From: Chrysomallon squamiferum | Lineage: Eukaryota; Mollusca; Gastropoda; Neomphalida; Peltospiridae | Assembly (NCBI GenBank): GCA_012295275.1 | Contig: CM022678.1 | Coordinates: 17,912,278 to 17,976,277 of the forward strand | Length of the DNA stretch: 64,000 nucleotides | Reading direction: 5' to 3' | Shown here: positions 23,818 to 43,383 of the stretch, piece after piece | Layout: each line of letters opens with the position of its first letter | Position numbering within the stretch: position 1 is the stretch's first letter | Notes under the pieces: generated by a model | Told to the model about the DNA's origin: nothing | Database searches by the model: none | What the model saw: the letters and a program-made list of their open reading frames with translations, nothing else | Made by a program: the position numbers and the translations under genes

Positions 23818-24972
23818 AAATATTGAGTTATTTTTTTAAATTATTAAAATAAATTAAATTTAAGAATAATATACTTGTCTTAAGTGACAATGAGGTTATA
23901 TGAGTCGCATAAGAATAGTTTGTTGTCTCCACCCAACAATGCCGGATACATACCGATAGGTAGGCAAACATTTTCAAGATGGTTAATCAGTAGCCTTATT
24001 TACTGTTAAAGTGCTATATACATCGACAGCTGGTTTAAATTCTCACATTTATGTTGACTGTTGGAGCTATTAAAGGAAAAGTTAATATCTGTAACATTTA
24101 AAACGGCAGGCTTTACTTCCAAATTACAGTTGCAAGATGGTTGCAATTAATCATTTATAATTCATTAATTTACGTTATCAAATAAATTATATCATGTATA
24201 ATCTGTATAACTAATTCTCGTCTGCATAATTATCACTATTGTTAAGTCCTTACAATTATCATTTTGTGGTGCCATTAACAAATACCAAAATATTAAATTA
24301 TTAAACGAGATAAAGAGGAAATTAAAGTTGCCTGTTGACCAATTAGCTGTTAATAAATGTACACACAGTACACAAAAAAAAAAATCATGCATTAGTACAC
24401 CTGATCAAGTTCATGCAAGAACAATGCTGGTTGCAGGTACAAAAACATAATGTAAATTTCACATTTTCTTAGTGCTTGAACATTTTCAGTTACATGTTTG
24501 TTTATCTGTTTTTAGATGAATTCTGTGTTAATAAATTATTTCTGATAATATTTGTTTTTGAATCAAACTGTCCCTAAATTATTCACAGTAAATTAGGATA
24601 TTTCCTTTGAATTTGAATCATGATTTATGTGAAATCATGAGAAAGCACCAGAATACTCTTCCCCTGATTTGAAAGTAGGTTTTGTAATTTGAACAGTAAC
24701 TTTGTATCGTTATTACCATTATTGCCATTATTATTAACATTTTGTTATTATGGTTACTATCATTAATGATATCATTATTATTATTATTATAATTATAATT
24801 TATTGGTTTTATCATCATTATTTTAAATTTATATAATTATTATTTACTGATATTACTACTGTTATTATTATAATGATTATTTACTGAAATTGTTTCTTTA
24901 ATTTATATTTATTTATTTAAATTCTTAGATGATTTTCTTCACATCATGCTAGACTTTAGCACTGTTTGAAAA

Positions 24973-25776
24973 ATGGGTCAAGCTAACTCAAGCAGGAAGC
25001 TTTCTGGGAGGCATGTGCCTTTGGACGAACTCACCTTGTGAGAAAATTCATAGAAGAAGGAATAGATGTTAATTATGTCTCATACACTGTAAGTTACACA
25101 GAGTGAAATTTTCAAAACCAGACCCTGAATTCTCCAAAACAGCACACAATGTACAGCAAAACAATTTACGTGTTCTTATAATACCTAAACCTCAATAAAA
25201 ACAACAGCCCCCTCCAAACCAAACCTAACTTTTTTAATCCTCATACTATTCAGTTATGAAAATTTGTTTCTCCATTTAACTTTATGAAAATGTTTTTAAA
25301 ATTATTTTTTTAAGTTAGTCATTATTAATACAAACATTGGGATGATTTTCTTTTTCTGAGAAACTGTTTGATAATATCTGGGGTAAATTTATGATTTATT
25401 TCCTTAAAAGTTTAATGGAAATAAATGATTTTGTATCTTTATAAATATGTGAAAAAATATATTCAAATATTTTTTATTTTTTATTTTTTTTAAATTTATA
25501 TAGATTAGGCTTTTGTTCAAAAACTTAAAAAGGCAAATAGGATAATGTGTATTTTTGATAAAATTGTAAATATGCATGCACATGTATTTAAATTTATACA
25601 TATGCGAGTGTGAGTATGTTCATACATACATATAATGTAACATACACACGTGTATTAATACACTTTAATTGTATTTACAGCAAGACTGCTGCCCTATTCA
25701 TGTGGCATCTCAAGGAAAACCTGATGTTGTACACTTACTGCTTGAAGCAAAGTGCGATGTGAATGTCAAGGACTTT
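24973..25776 (+). pseudogene. Ankyrin-repeat gene 5' exons, copy A (frameshifted)
   Basis: This paralogue of the first two exons of the ankyrin gene at 34976 is about 10 kb upstream. Exon 1 (24973-25088) starts MGQANSS but has one base fewer than copy C (ctcaagcagg versus ctcaaggcagg), so the frame fails at residue 7 and stops soon after. The rest of the exon would otherwise read like copy C. Exon 2 (25681-25776) is intact and reads QDCCPIHVASQGKPDVVHLL and on to CDVNVKDF, one ankyrin repeat, with both splice sites. The downstream ankyrin exons are absent, because homology ends near 26058. It is a truncated, frameshifted duplicate. Confidence 0.8.
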
Positions 25777-25789
25777 GTAAATACCTAAT

Positions 25790-26070
25790 TTATTTTCATG
25801 ATTAAATAATACCATAGTAACAAATTGTAAATATCTAATTTTGTATTATTATTATGTTAAATACTACGATATTAACAATATTTAAAATATCTGATTTTAT
25901 TATTATTATCTTCAGATATTACTTTAGTATAAGAAATTGAAAATATCAAATTTATTATGTTTAATATTGTGATAGTAACAATTTTTAAATATCAAATATT
26001 ACCATAATAACCAATTGTAGATATCTTATTTTCTTATTATTATATTTAAATATTACCAGTTTTATATTTG
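25790..26070. repeat. Diverged intronic tandem repeat (copy A)
   Basis: Repeats of 'attaccatagtaacaaattg' followed by 'taaatatctaattttattatt', period about 60-70 bp. They are shared with copy C (35760-36140). Confidence 0.6.
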
Positions 26071-26131
26071 GTATATTACAGTAATTATAAGTCTGCATAT
26101 CTCTGATTACTTTTTAAAAATAAAATTCTAA

Positions 26132-26244
26132 TATTTTCTAATAAAAGAAAAGCCCATAAAAATAAAATGAATAAATAAATATATAATTTCTATTTTTTAT
26201 TTATTTATTTATTTATTTTTATGGGCTTTTTTTATTAGAAAATA
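26132..26244. repeat. Inverted repeat (hairpin) at the duplication edge
   Basis: The left arm tattttctaataaaagaaaa, then gcccataaaaataaa, pairs with the right arm tttatttttatgggc, then ttttttattagaaaata. The arms are about 35 bp with an AT-rich loop. It lies just after homology between copies A and C ends (about 26058) and before copy B begins. Confidence 0.85.
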
Positions 26245-26457
26245 CTAAATAATAATTGATATTTTCAGTTTTTCTTTTGAATCGGGCAACGCTATGTCAA
26301 TTTCTAATTAATACAAAAATGAAAATGATATATCAGTGTTTATTTTGAAATTTACATTAGAATACTTTTTCCCCTTGTTATTTTCCTTGTTCACTTTGCG
26401 TTTCTCCCACGTGAAATTAAGTTCCCTTTTAAATTATTAAAATTGTTTTCATTGCAG

Positions 26458-26946
<489 letters not shown>

Positions 26947-27479
26947 GAGAAACGGACTGCAAACAGGAAAGAGAAAATTAAAAATGAATAAATAAAAACT
27001 GAATTTACAGTCTGATTTTTAACTTTTTAAGAGGCTGAATATATCGCTAATCCATGTCAGGATTTGTAAAGGAGAAAGTATCTTCATTGGAAAGAAACAG
27101 AAAGTAACAGAAGTACATTACTTGTATCGGAACATAGGAAACAATTTGTTGCTGAATTTATGAATTCAGTGATATCTGAAACTCTTGTGATGATAAATAA
27201 AAATGATAGGTCATTGTCAACTGGGAGAAGTTTTAAAACATTTTTGTGATACATGTTTTTATAATGAGTTGAAGTATACGAAGTTGTATAAAATGTTCAA
27301 AATATAGAAGTGTTGTTCTTCTATAAAGGAATAAATAAAAAAATATACATTATTGTCCTGCTTGACGTAGTGCAAAACGGAGGAGAGATTGCCAAAAACT
27401 GGATATCTGGTGTGTCTAACAACATCCAGAACTAGTCTAGTGTCTGTTGTTAGTTGTATGTAAAGATAATCAAGATTTC

Positions 27480-28100
27480 AATACTGCAATATTCCACTTA
27501 GAAATATATTTCAGTTAGTTTGATCACAATGTATAGTTTTCTCAACTTCTTAGTTTATTTCATTACAATGCAGATTTCTTCCATTATTGCTGTTAGTTTC
27601 ATTATTTTGCAATTTCATCACAATCTGGAATAGTTTCATAATTGTTTTTAGCTTCACCACAGTTTATTCATCACAATGAAGAGAGATTTCATTATTTTTG
27701 TTTGTTTCATCACAATGTAGAGTTGTTTCATTATTTTCGTTAGTTTAGTCACAGTGAAGAGACATTTCATTACTGTTGTTAGTTCCACTACCATATCGAA
27801 TTCGTTCATTATTTTTGTTAGTTTTATCAGAATGTAGAATTGTTTCATTATTACTGTTACTTTTAGGAGGATATAGAGTTGTTTGATTATTTTTGTTAGT
27901 TTCATCACAATGTATTGTTGTTTAATTATTGTTCTTAGTTTCATCACACTGAATACGTGTTTCATTATTTTTGTTAGTTTCATCACAATGAAGAGGTGTT
28001 TCATTCTTGTTCTTTCTTTGATCACAATGTAGAGGTGATTCATCATTTTTGTTCGTGTTCTTCATAATGAAGAGCTGTTTCATTATTTTTGTTAGATTCA
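27480..28100. repeat. 39-bp degenerate minisatellite
   Basis: About 15 diverged units of tttcattatttttgttagtt followed by tcatcacaatgtagagttg, period 39 bp. Because 39 is a multiple of three, the minus strand stays open from 28046 to 27654 with a 13-residue period (MKLTKIMKQLYIV-like). There is no independent sign of translation. The array is specific to spacer copy B. Confidence 0.85.
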
Positions 28101-28109
28101 TGAGAAGGT

Positions 28110-28760
28110 TTATCTCTGTGTATGTTTATGAGAGAGAGAGACATGTAGTGTTTAATTTACATACCTATTTTATTTAGGATCTGCTAAAAGAAATTCTTAG
28201 AATCTGTTTGTGTGTTTATGAATGGGTGTGGGTGTCCATGTCTGTGTGTGTGTATTTGTTTTTCACACAATGTGGAGCTGATTCTTGTGAAATTACTTCC
28301 TTGCTGTGTTTCTCTGTGTGTGTGTGTAGAATTTTTGACATTGCTCAGTAGAGAAGAGTCCAGTGAAGTTACTTCCTTATTGAGAAAATAATATAAAAAA
28401 ATTAACATAGTAGAAACACAAAATTAAATTTAATTGAATGGTTTCCCAAGGACAGCAGCAGACAGAGAAATCTGGAATTTTAGTCCAAAAATATTTATTA
28501 TTAAAATTAATTAGATTTAAGAATAATATACTTGTCTTATATAACAACGACCTTATATGAGTTGCAAAAGTTTTGTTTGGTCTCTCCACCAAACATTGCC
28601 GGATACACAGCGATAGGTAGGCGAGCCTTTTCAACTCGGTTAGTTGGCAGCCTTATTTACTGTTTTGTACATCGACAGCTTGGGTATGTTGATTGTTTAA
28701 GCTATTAGCGGTACAAATACCTGTGACATTTAAAAGGACGGGTTTTTGCTTTTTTTCATG
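28110..28760. other. Spacer of duplication copy B
   Basis: Homologous to about 23240-24110 (copy A) and 33250-34110 (copy C), including 'gccggatacacagcgatagg' and 'tacatcgacagct', but more diverged and with deletions. Homology is not seen beyond about 28750. Confidence 0.7.
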
Positions 28761-29190
28761 TATCATATTTGTAAATAAATTTAAAATTATCAAAAATATA
28801 ATCAATTAAAATTAGATAAATAAATAAATAAATAAATAATAATAACAACAACAACAATAATAATTAAAAAAAACAATTAAAAAAAAGGAAAATATTAAAT
28901 AATTTGTTCTTTGTTACTAGTGTTCCTTCCTTGTGCATGTAAGGCTATATATACATATTCATGTATGTATGTATGCATGTATGTAAACATTTATGATTCT
29001 ATCTAAATTTATATGAATGTATGAATGTATTTATATACGTACGTATGAATCACAAAATGTACATTCGTATGTGCATACAAAAGATATACTGCCAGCGTAG
29101 TATGATCTCTATTCGAAATGTAGATATGCGTCAGTGTAAAATATGAGAAAATGTTTATTTTTAAATCTGACAATCTCTACCACCTACAAG
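28761..29190. other. Sequence upstream of the EGF-repeat gene
   Basis: AT-rich with (TAAA)n/(AAC)n tracts and ATGT-rich sequence. Nothing coding is seen. Confidence 0.5.
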
Positions 29191-29202
29191 GAAACCGAAA
29201 CT
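29191..29202 (+). promoter_or_regulatory. ISRE-like site upstream of the EGF-repeat gene
   Basis: gaaaccgaaact is a perfect match to the GAAANNGAAACT interferon-stimulated response element bound by IRF proteins, 215 bp before the start codon. A weaker GAAA-rich match lies on the minus strand near 29271-29287. One 12-bp match can occur by chance, and function is not shown. Confidence 0.4.
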
Positions 29203-29416
29203 GCAAGTAGGACCAAAGCGACCATAAACGACAGAACATTCTGGTATTACTGGGAAAATATAAGTATTTTTTGTTTCTTTCTTCTTCGTCTGAAGTATTT
29301 AAGATAGTTTGTTACGTATAGCAGAACAGATACTGGAAACTCGATTAACTTTCTCACTCACGAATTTACAAGAATATTGAGATACCCGATTCTCGCGGAC
29401 GGAAGTTCAATTAACA

Positions 29417-30429
29417 ATGTCCCCGATTATAATTTTGCTGTTTGTTTTATCGCAGACAGGTAAGTGTGTTATGAATTCTTTAAATACGTATTTGAATCTG
29501 TGTGCTGCATTTGTCTCTGATGTCTGTATGTGCGTACGCGCGTGCGTATTTTTGGTATCTTAAATATGTAAGAAACACTTACATGTTTAGGCCACATAAA
29601 CTAACTTAATACTTTTATATTGTGTTAAAAATAACGACACACTCTAATGAGAAAACTGAGAAAGAGAAACGTGATATTCAGATAATTAAATTGTAAACTT
29701 TGCAGTTAAGTATAAATAAATGAAATATAATCCTAAATCTCGCACAATATATAATATCTACGTATCTATCCATCTATCTATCTATATTTTTCTCTACACA
29801 TATGTAACATGTTTCAAATACACTTCGAGCCAAAATATACGTACATCTGATGAAGAAGAAAAACAAAACAATTATACGCTCATCGGAAACTTTGATATAA
29901 AAATACATAGAGCAGTAGAATTTATTTCCAGTCATTTGCATTCCTAAATTAAATAATTAAACACATAATGAGCACACTTTGTTATTTGTATAATAATCCT
30001 TGCTAAATCCTTCTTGAACTTCAAATAACAGCTCAGATACAATTTTAATCTATTAATTAACACAGTAGTGAAAATAATTGTAACAGATTTATAATTCTCC
30101 CCCCACCAAGATAATCTTAATAACGAATTATCACTAGAAATAAGTAGTTTAACAACACTGAGTACAGCACAAAAAATATCTGGGAGCTGTTTTTATTTCT
30201 GTATCAGTGAAGTCATTACATGTAGGACGTATCTTTTTGCTCTAAAGCAGAGGTCGGTAACCTTCTCGCTAGGGACATCAGTAGACTTTATTTTGTGACT
30301 ATTGTGGGCATTTTGCCTTTTTGGGTTGATCGCAAATTTAGACTTGGTGATTCCCTTACCTATGTAAAGCCATGATCTCTTATTTTTCTTCTCTCTCTCT
30401 TTTTTTTTTTTTTTTTCTTTCTTTTGCTA

Positions 30430-30460
<31 letters not shown>

Positions 30461-32427
30461 GTATATATCTTTCAATTATTTAATTGTTTTAGTTCAATTT
30501 CTGTAAATATGATTTAAGTTTGATCCTTTAATTCTGAAATTATTGTGTGTCTGATGGGCGTTCCAACTGTTTGAAATTGGTCATACCTGAAAAATGGTTA
30601 CCCTGCAACAAAACCAACACTAGCAAAAAAATCTAAAAACAAATTTAAAAAAGAGCAAAGACAACGAACTAATAAATAAATAAATAAATAAATAAGTAAA
30701 ATTACTCAGAAGTGTATATGTGTGTGCGTCTGTGTGTATGTGTATATGTATGTATGTATGTTAATATTTCAATATAAGTATATACAATATGTGTGTGTTA
30801 ATGTGTATGTTTGTATGTATGTCTGTATGTACACATTTACATCGTGAACAATATTTGATATAATGTTTTTTTCAACTTGTTCAGTTTCAGTTGCGTGTTT
30901 CACATGTAAAGACAACTCTGACTTATGTTCCCCCCAAAACTGCGAGCAGGAAAACTATGAGGACTGTATGAAGACTTGTGAAGTTTGTTCAGGTAAAGTT
31001 ATCAATGTTCCAGCATAGCAGAGTCAACAAGAGCAGGACAGATATCACAGATAGTTCATATGTTAGTAACGATACATACACACAATAGTTCATATGTTAA
31101 GTAAGGATACATACACAGTATAACTGATATGTCCAGTAAGGATAGATACTCAGTAGAGTTGATATGTTAGTAAAGCTATAGATATAAACAGGATAGTTGG
31201 TTCATTATGTAAGCACAGATATACAAAATATTCGGTGTGTTAAATGAGGATAGCTAACTAGGATAGATGAATCATATACATGTCTGATAGGAGAGATAAC
31301 AGATAGGAACGGATTTATTAGGAACGATATGCATTCAGAAAACAAACTAGATATGTTATTCAGAATTCCATGACAGTAGACATATTTTAGGTAGGATAGA
31401 TACGCATGACAGATAATAACATACAAAGGAAAGCTATGTATTAGGCAGGATAGTTTGTATAAGTAGGATGTGTGTTCAGGTTACAGCTATGTTCAGATAC
31501 AATTGATGGATGCACGTAATACTTGGTATACGAGTATACTACATATACTTGAAATGATAGATATATAGGACGTAACGGCTGGCAGTTTAATTTTGTGAGT
31601 GTGCACATACGAACATGCACACACCAAATACAACACTGTCACAAAAACATGAACATGTTTAATTTGTGTTAATAAATATAACGATTATTCTTTTTGTACA
31701 CATGCATACTGAAATACACTATTTCTGTTTTAATTGTAGTATGTCAACATAATTAATTTCATTTACTCGTGCACCCTTCTCTCTCAATTTATCTTTTAAT
31801 TACTGCAAATGTGGTAGCAGTTCACACACACACCCTCCTCTAATTCTCAGTAAATTAATACGAGTAATTCTATTTTTAGATGAGGGGTGCTCTGAAGGTT
31901 ATTACCATGGTGATGGCAACACGTGTATTTCCTGTGCTGTCAAAGACACAAAAAATTCACAAAGTTACAAAGAAAAATGTAATATATTTTGTCCGAGTAA
32001 CAAAACACATGGCAAACACTGTGAAAAGAACTGTAGTGACAGCTGCTTGAACAGAAGATGTCTCCGCTGGACGGGAGATTGTGAACGTTGTCCTTCTGGA
32101 TTTTATGGACCACGTTGCCAGCAGAGTTCTCATTGTAATAACATCAACGAAAAAGGCTTCTGCATCGGTGACTGTTCTGCTGGGTTTTTTGGTCCAGAGT
32201 GCGAAGAAGAGTGTCCAGACAGATGTAAAGACGAAGTCTGCAACACACAGACAGGAGAGTGTTTACAATGCGTCGAAGGATTTTGGGGTAAATTTTGTGA
32301 GCTTCGTTGTTCAAACAACTGTCTAAGAAATTCCTGTAAAAGAAACGGGCAATGCTCTCTCGGTTGCAAAGTTGGATTTTCCGGAATGAACTGCTCAAAG
32401 AAATGCGGCGAGAACTGTGCGAACTGA
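29417..32427 (+). CDS. Secreted EGF-repeat (MEGF-like) protein, three exons; possible truncated receptor phosphatase ectodomain
   Basis: Exon 1 (29417-29459) encodes a signal-peptide start, MSPIIILLFVLSQT, to a gtaagt donor (phase 1). Exon 2 (30885-30992, or from 30891 using the second of two adjacent acceptors) encodes ACFTCKDNSDLCSPQNCEQE and a Cys-rich tail, phase 1-1. Exon 3 (31880-32427) encodes about four EGF/laminin-EGF-like repeats, with motifs CPSGFYGPRC, CSAGFFGPEC, CVEGFWGKFC and CKVGFSGMNC, and ends CGENCAN, stop. The joined product is 232 residues, with no membrane segment after the signal. In molluscs such ectodomains commonly precede a membrane segment and PTP domain, and a phosphatase exon remnant begins 2 bp after this stop. 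The gene therefore looks truncated by rearrangement into a secreted form. The complete frame suggests it may still be expressed. Confidence 0.8.
30391..30457. repeat. T-rich homopolymer tract
   Basis: Two T runs separated by a short C-containing segment, in intron 1 of the EGF-repeat gene. Confidence 0.9.
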
Positions 32428-32429
32428 TA

Positions 32430-32498
32430 AGTTTTATTAATCAACTTCTGTTAGAATGGTTGTTATCATTCAACATCATTTCAGAGAGAGTGATGTAG
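32430..32498 (+). pseudogene. Remnant of the phosphatase last exon (copy C)
   Basis: Reads [20 protein letters not shown], then VM and a stop, matching the final exons of copies A and B, but lacks the acceptor and the first codons (MQY/IQY). It begins 2 bp after the EGF gene stop, in another frame, marking a recombination junction at about 32428-32430. Homology to the phosphatase spacer continues downstream. Confidence 0.8.
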
Positions 32499-32877
32499 CA
32501 GAACAGTTAAAACACTTTTGTGACACTTGTATTAAATCTAAATAAAATATGTTAACACTAAATAATATTTGCATGTGTATATCTGTGGGAATGTGTTTTG
32601 CTGTTTTTATTTACATATCTATTTCAGACAGGATCTGCTTTGAAAAATATTAGTGTTAATTTATAATCATGTATTGCGATAAAACATTCAGATAACCTTT
32701 TTTCTCTGTTTTAAACTAATAATAATAATTTGTGTAGTGTGGTAAGGATACTAAAAGCAATAATAATAACATTAACAACAGCTGTTATAATAAAACTTTA
32801 AAATCAAATAAATCTTCTTATCATTTTCTTCCTTTCTCATAGACAGGAAGAAGTGTGTCAGAGATGTATGCAAAAGC

Positions 32878-32970
<93 letters not shown>

Positions 32971-33585
32971 TCTATCGGACTCTTTCTCTGTCTCTTAATC
33001 TCACTGGCTCTCTCTCTGTCTCTCGTCTCTCTGTCTTTCTCTGAGTTTGTGTATGTATGTGTATATATTTACATTTGTGTGGTTTGTATGTGTGTATTCT
33101 AATATGTGCATGTGTCTATGTTCATATGTGTGTATGTGTGTGTTCATGTGTTTTATATGTGTATACCTGTGTGTGTTCATGTATGGTTTTGTGTGTGTTT
33201 TTGTGTGTGTCTCTGTGTGTTTCTGTGTGTGTGTGTGTGTGTGTACAGAATCTTTAACATTGAATCAGTATAGAAGAGTCCAGTGAAATTACTTCCTTAT
33301 TAGCAGATAACACAAAAAGTTAATATAGTAGAAACACATGATAACCACAGATTGTACTGACAAAAATATCTTAATATAGAGAGATAGAGAAAGATGTTTT
33401 ACTTTATTTCATTCCCATTATTTAATTTTACTTTAATTCAATTATTTCATTACATTTCAGTTATTAATTTTATTTTGTTTTCTTTTATTATATTATATTT
33501 TATTCAATTTTATTTTATTTTCTAACATTACAAGAAAAACTGAAAATGGGATTTGCACATTTCTGACACACAAACAAATCTAAAA

Positions 33586-33628
<43 letters not shown>

Positions 33629-33640
33629 ATAAAAAACATG
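32499..33640. other. Spacer of duplication copy C
   Basis: It aligns by eye to copy A (about 21190-23630) with about 700 bp missing at the start and without the minisatellite expansion. It carries a long (CT)n tract (32879-32957, with degenerate extension to 33040), TG-rich sequence to 33243, and one diverged 47-bp unit at about 32717-32775. Confidence 0.7.
32879..32957. repeat. (CT)n microsatellite
   Basis: About 79 bp of nearly pure CT with a degenerate CT-rich extension. Confidence 0.95.
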
Positions 33641-33823
33641 TTCAGTTTTTACATTTTACTAATCACAAATATTTTATTCATACACTACCTACTACTTCAT
33701 GGCTTTACCATATCCCCGAGAAACAAGGGACGTTACTCTAATACGAGTTTAGCAGACTGGATCGATAATTTAATGGTTTCCCAAGTTCAGCAGCAGAGAG
33801 AAAAATCTGGATTTTTAGTGTAA
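33638..33823 (+). other. Candidate exon or remnant (copy C of the 23.6 kb frame)
   Basis: The open frame runs from a hydrophobic start (ILFIHYLLLHGF) to NKGRYSNTSLADWIDNLMVS and ends EKSGFLV, stop. It parallels copy A with only a few residue changes. Whether it is transcribed cannot be told. Confidence 0.3.
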
Positions 33824-34931
33824 AAATATTGAGGTAATTTTTTTAATTATTAAAATAAATTAGATTTAAGAATAATATACTTGTCTTAGGTGACAATGAG
33901 GTTATATGAGTCGCATAAGGATAGTTTGTTCTCTCCATCCAACAATGCCGGATACATAACGATAGGTAGGCGAACATTTTCAACTCGGTTAGTCGGTAGT
34001 CTTATTTACTGTTAATGTGCTATATACATCGACAGCTGGTTTAAATTCTCACATTTATGTTGACTGTTGGAGCTATTAAATGAAAAGTTAATATCTGGAA
34101 CATTTAAAACGGCAGGCTTTACTTTCAAATTGCAGTTGCAAGATGGTTGCAATTAATCATTTATAATTCATTAATTTACGTTATCAAATAAATTATATCA
34201 TGTATAGTCTGTATAACTAATTGTCGTCTGCATAATTATCACTATTGTTAAGTCCTTACAATTATCATTTTGTGGTGCCATTAACAAATACCAAAATATT
34301 AAATTATTAAACGAGATAAAGAGGAAATTAAAGTTGCCTTTTGACCAATTAGCTGTTAATAAATGTACACATAGTACACAAAAACAATCATGCATCAGTA
34401 CACCTGATCAAGTTCATGCAGGAACAATGCTGTTTGCAGGTACAAAAACATACTGTAAATTTCACATTGTCTTAGTGCTTGAACATTTTCAGTTACATGT
34501 TTGTTTATCTGTTTTTAGATGAATTCTGTGTTAATAAATTATTTCTGATAATATTTGTTTCTGAATCAAACTGTCCCTAAATTATTCACAGTAAATTAGG
34601 ATATTTCCTTTGAATTTGAATCATGATTTATGTGAAATCACCAGAAAGCACCAGAATACTCTTCCCCTGATTTGAAAGTAGGTTTTGTAATTTGATCAGT
34701 AACTTTGTATCGTTATTACCATTATTGCCATTATTATTAACATTTTGTTATTATGGTTACTATCATTAATGATATCATTATTATTATTATTATAATTATA
34801 ATTTATTGGTTTTATCATCATTATTTTAAATTTATATAATTATTATTTACTGATATTACTACTGTTATTATTATAATGATTATTTACTGAAATTGTTTCT
34901 TTAATTTATGTTTATTTATTTAAATTCTTAG

Positions 34932-34955
34932 ATGATTTTCTTCACATCATGCTAG
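34932..34955 (+). promoter_or_regulatory. Short upstream ORF in the ankyrin gene leader
   Basis: After an acceptor-like ttcttag the leader begins with an ATG encoding only MIFFTSC before a stop, 20 bp upstream of the main start at 34976. If this is a 5' UTR exon, the uORF could lower translation of the main frame. The same uORF is present in copy A. Confidence 0.4.
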
Positions 34956-34975
34956 AGTTTATCACTGTCTGAAAA

Positions 34976-43383
<8,408 letters not shown>

